From Bacillota bacterium (GTDB lineage Bacteria; Bacillota; Clostridia; Lachnospirales; Lachnospiraceae), in the NCBI GenBank assembly GCA_023443225.1, contig JAEZVF010000007.1:1-16379 (forward strand): 16,379 nt of DNA. The letters are read 5' to 3'. The stretch's first letter is position 1; each line of letters starts with the position of its first letter. A program made the position numbers and the translations under genes. Shown in pieces: positions 15,244 to 16,379 of the stretch. The notes beneath the pieces were generated by a model that saw only the letters and a list, made by a program, of their open reading frames with translations, was not told where the DNA came from and did no database searches.

Positions 15244-15411
15244 TTGAAAAACGTAGCTAATAAATTAATCAGAACATTCCTTTATGTAGTAACTAATGCA
15301 GCTTTTCTTCTTCTCATTACAAATATTAATACTACTTGTTGTGGTCCGGGGTATCAGCCAGAACTTCCAGTAGACGCTGAGAAATTACAACGTTATGGAA
15401 AAAAGTCATAA
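15244..15411 (+). CDS. agrD: AgrD-like cyclic autoinducer pro-peptide
   Basis: A 55-residue signal precursor. The N-terminal part MKNVANKLIRTFLYVVTNAAFLLLI is an amphipathic, membrane-associated leader. The core NTTCCGPGY is followed by QPELPVDAEKL, the acidic recognition tail typical of AgrD, with the QPELP motif common in clostridia. By analogy to C. perfringens, where a five-residue ring lies directly before a HQPEEP tail, the likely signal is a thiolactone joining C33 to Y37 (CGPGY), perhaps with C32 and a few residues as tail; C32 as ring Cys is the alternative. The start is a TTG at 15244 behind GGAGGA (15228-15233), spacing 10; a TTG at 15226 would lie within the ribosome site. It overlaps agrB by 17 bases and must be co-translated with it. 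Confidence 0.88.
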   Translation: MKNVANKLIRTFLYVVTNAAFLLLITNINTTCCGPGYQPELPVDAEKLQRYGKKS

Positions 15412-15991
15412 AATCGTCAATGCGGCAATTACATATGGAGTAATTGAAGAAAAGGATAGAAATATTTACACCGTTGCAGTATCTTCATTGCTCTTTAGTT
15501 TTTTCACTTGGAGTACACTCTTATTATTAGGAGTATTTTTTCAAAAAATGAATGGATGTTTTATTTTTTTACTTTTCCATATTCCTCTGAGGATATACGC
15601 TGGTGGTTACCATCAAAAAACAAGAAAAAAGTGTTACGTACAATCGCTCATTATTTTTTTATTACTCACGTTTTGTGCGATTTTGTCTATACAAAATTGG
15701 ATTGTGCTTCATTGGATGACACTAATTATTCCGGTCTTTGTCGCAATTTGGGCTTTAGCACCAGTGGAAGCAATAAATAAGCCATTAAAAATAGAGGAAC
15801 GAGAACACCATAAAAAAGTTGCCAGAAGTATACTCGTTGTTGAAGTTATTGTGATGGTGTTGTTTGTTCTAAGAAATTCACATGAATATTTGTATTTTTC
15901 TACAGTGTCAATTCTGCTTGTAGCAATTGAATTATTGTTAGGTTTAATAGCAGAAAAAAGGAATAATAGAAAAAATAGTTCAGAAATGTAA
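15395..15991 (+). CDS. agrB: AgrB-like cysteine protease and thiolactone-forming membrane enzyme
   Basis: The 198-residue product is an integral membrane protease that cuts the C-terminal tail of AgrD and closes the thiolactone ring. Catalytic H73 and C80 stand in LRIYAGGYHQKTRKKC with the same seven-residue distance as H77 and C84 of S. aureus AgrB. About five to six hydrophobic segments (about 27-48, 53-66, 82-98, 104-123, 142-158 and 166-186) surround it, and APVEAINKPL is the usual conserved loop. Its ATG at 15395 lies inside agrD and has no strong ribosome site, so translation is coupled to agrD. The gene order agrD-agrB and the position 8 kb from the agrC/agrA-like pair, on the opposite strand, differ from the compact staphylococcal agrBDCA. 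Confidence 0.92.
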   Translation: MEKSHKIVNAAITYGVIEEKDRNIYTVAVSSLLFSFFTWSTLLLLGVFFQKMNGCFIFLLFHIPLRIYAGGYHQKTRKKCYVQSLIIFLLLTFCAILSIQNWIVLHWMTLIIPVFVAIWALAPVEAINKPLKIEEREHHKKVARSILVVEVIVMVLFVLRNSHEYLYFSTVSILLVAIELLLGLIAEKRNNRKNSSEM

Positions 15992-16105
15992 AAATGCAAT
16001 AAGAGGAATCATTTGTATCGGTGCATTCATACCCAGGGTGTGTGGAGAGGCAAGATGTATAATAGAAATTTATACCGAAGCGGTTACGCTATTCAAGTTT
16101 ATATA

Positions 16106-16188
16106 AAAAGTAGATGGAAAAGGGGTGAAATCCGAAAAAGGGTTTTGCCTTTTTTGTAGAGTAAATGGTAAATAACCCGTCTACTTTT
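16106..16188 (+). terminator. nested stem-loops, terminator of agrDB and possible structured RNA
   Basis: The inner hairpin pairs CGAAAAAGG (16133-16141) with CCTTTTTTG (16148-16156) around GTTTTG, a terminator-like stem with its T run built in. It is enclosed by an outer stem AAAAGTAGATGG (16106-16117) with CCGTCTACTTTT (16177-16188), 12 bp with one G-U pair and ending in TTTT. Two nested stems are more than a simple terminator needs. Confidence 0.5.
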
Positions 16189-16225
16189 GGATTCCTCATA
16201 AAATTGAGATAATGATGTAAAGTTG

Positions 16226-16248
16226 AAAAAGTTACTAACAAACTTTTT
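16226..16248. terminator. AT-rich hairpin, possible bidirectional terminator
   Basis: AAAAAGTT (16226-16233) pairs with AACTTTTT (16241-16248) around ACTAACA. The A run before and T run after the stem would suit termination on both strands, but the stem holds only one G-C pair, so it is weak. Confidence 0.3.
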
Positions 16249-16379
16249 ACACAGTAAGCGCAACATAATCTACCGTCGTGCTAATTGACTTTTTTTGCTG
16301 TAAAATAAGGACAGTTGGAGTAATTCACTCTAAGTTCTGTTCTTGAACAACAAAGGTTGTAGCATTTCACTGCTATTTT

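Larger units (their letters stand above)
15992..16379. other. intergenic region downstream of agrB
   Basis: The last 388 bases show no gene with a ribosome site and family features. The region is rich in secondary structure: the nested stems at 16106-16188 and a second hairpin AAAAAGTT/AACTTTTT (16226-16233 with 16241-16248, 7-base loop), each listed or described separately. No start of a following gene is visible before the window ends. Confidence 0.4.

Noticed and set aside
14973..15260. 95-codon plus-strand open frame before agrD
   Set aside because: No ribosome site, no family features, unusual Cys-rich composition in AT-rich DNA, and it runs over the agrD start.
1..16379. CRISPR array, tRNA, rRNA or complete insertion sequence
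   Set aside because: No regularly spaced repeats, no tRNA-like cloverleaf or rRNA text, and no transposase frame were found by eye on either strand.

Overview
The window looks like a Firmicutes chromosome, most likely a Lachnospiraceae or Clostridium-type anaerobe. The evidence is strong AGGAGG-type ribosome sites, clostridial gene families (TIGR04066-like protein, CcpM-type radical SAM maturase, AgrB/AgrD) and low GC. Two compositional blocks meet near 4.2-4.6 kb. The left block (1-4.2 kb) is of moderate GC. The right block (4.6-16.4 kb) is clearly AT-rich and reads as an acquired island.

Left block: the C-terminal end of a small coiled protein (possibly DUF2304), a DUF2142-type polytopic membrane protein and a GT2 rhamnosyltransferase-like enzyme form the tail of a surface-polysaccharide operon. 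A decayed allantoin-degradation locus follows: an allB remnant with an internal deletion, an intact allE (ureidoglycine aminohydrolase), and an allD remnant reduced to a few collinear fragments in two frames.

Right block: on the minus strand lies an XRE regulator - LytTR response regulator - AgrC-like histidine kinase operon (7146 down to 4682). On the plus strand, after a roughly 700-base regulatory region that contains a candidate structured RNA, comes a RiPP cluster. Its genes are a coiled-coil protein of unknown function, a cytoplasmic subtilisin-like protease with a TIGR04066-like C-terminal domain, a 50-residue Cys-rich precursor peptide, a hairpin terminator/attenuator, the CcpM-type radical SAM/SPASM maturase, a TIGR04066-family protein, an acyl-carrier-like protein without the phosphopantetheine serine, and an ABC exporter. 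An agrD-agrB pair closes the block.

How the genes probably work together (inference): AgrB processes AgrD into a thiolactone signal. The AgrC/AgrA-like pair at the other end of the island senses it, so the two halves of one quorum-sensing circuit bracket the peptide cluster and may switch it on at high cell density. CcpM modifies the CxCxxCxC core of the precursor, the TIGR04066 and ACP-like proteins assist, the S8 protease probably removes the leader inside the cell, and the ABC transporter, which has no C39 peptidase domain, exports the product. The family set corresponds to the CLI_3235/CcpM class of clostridial Cys-rich peptides, whose product and chemistry are, to my knowledge, poorly described.
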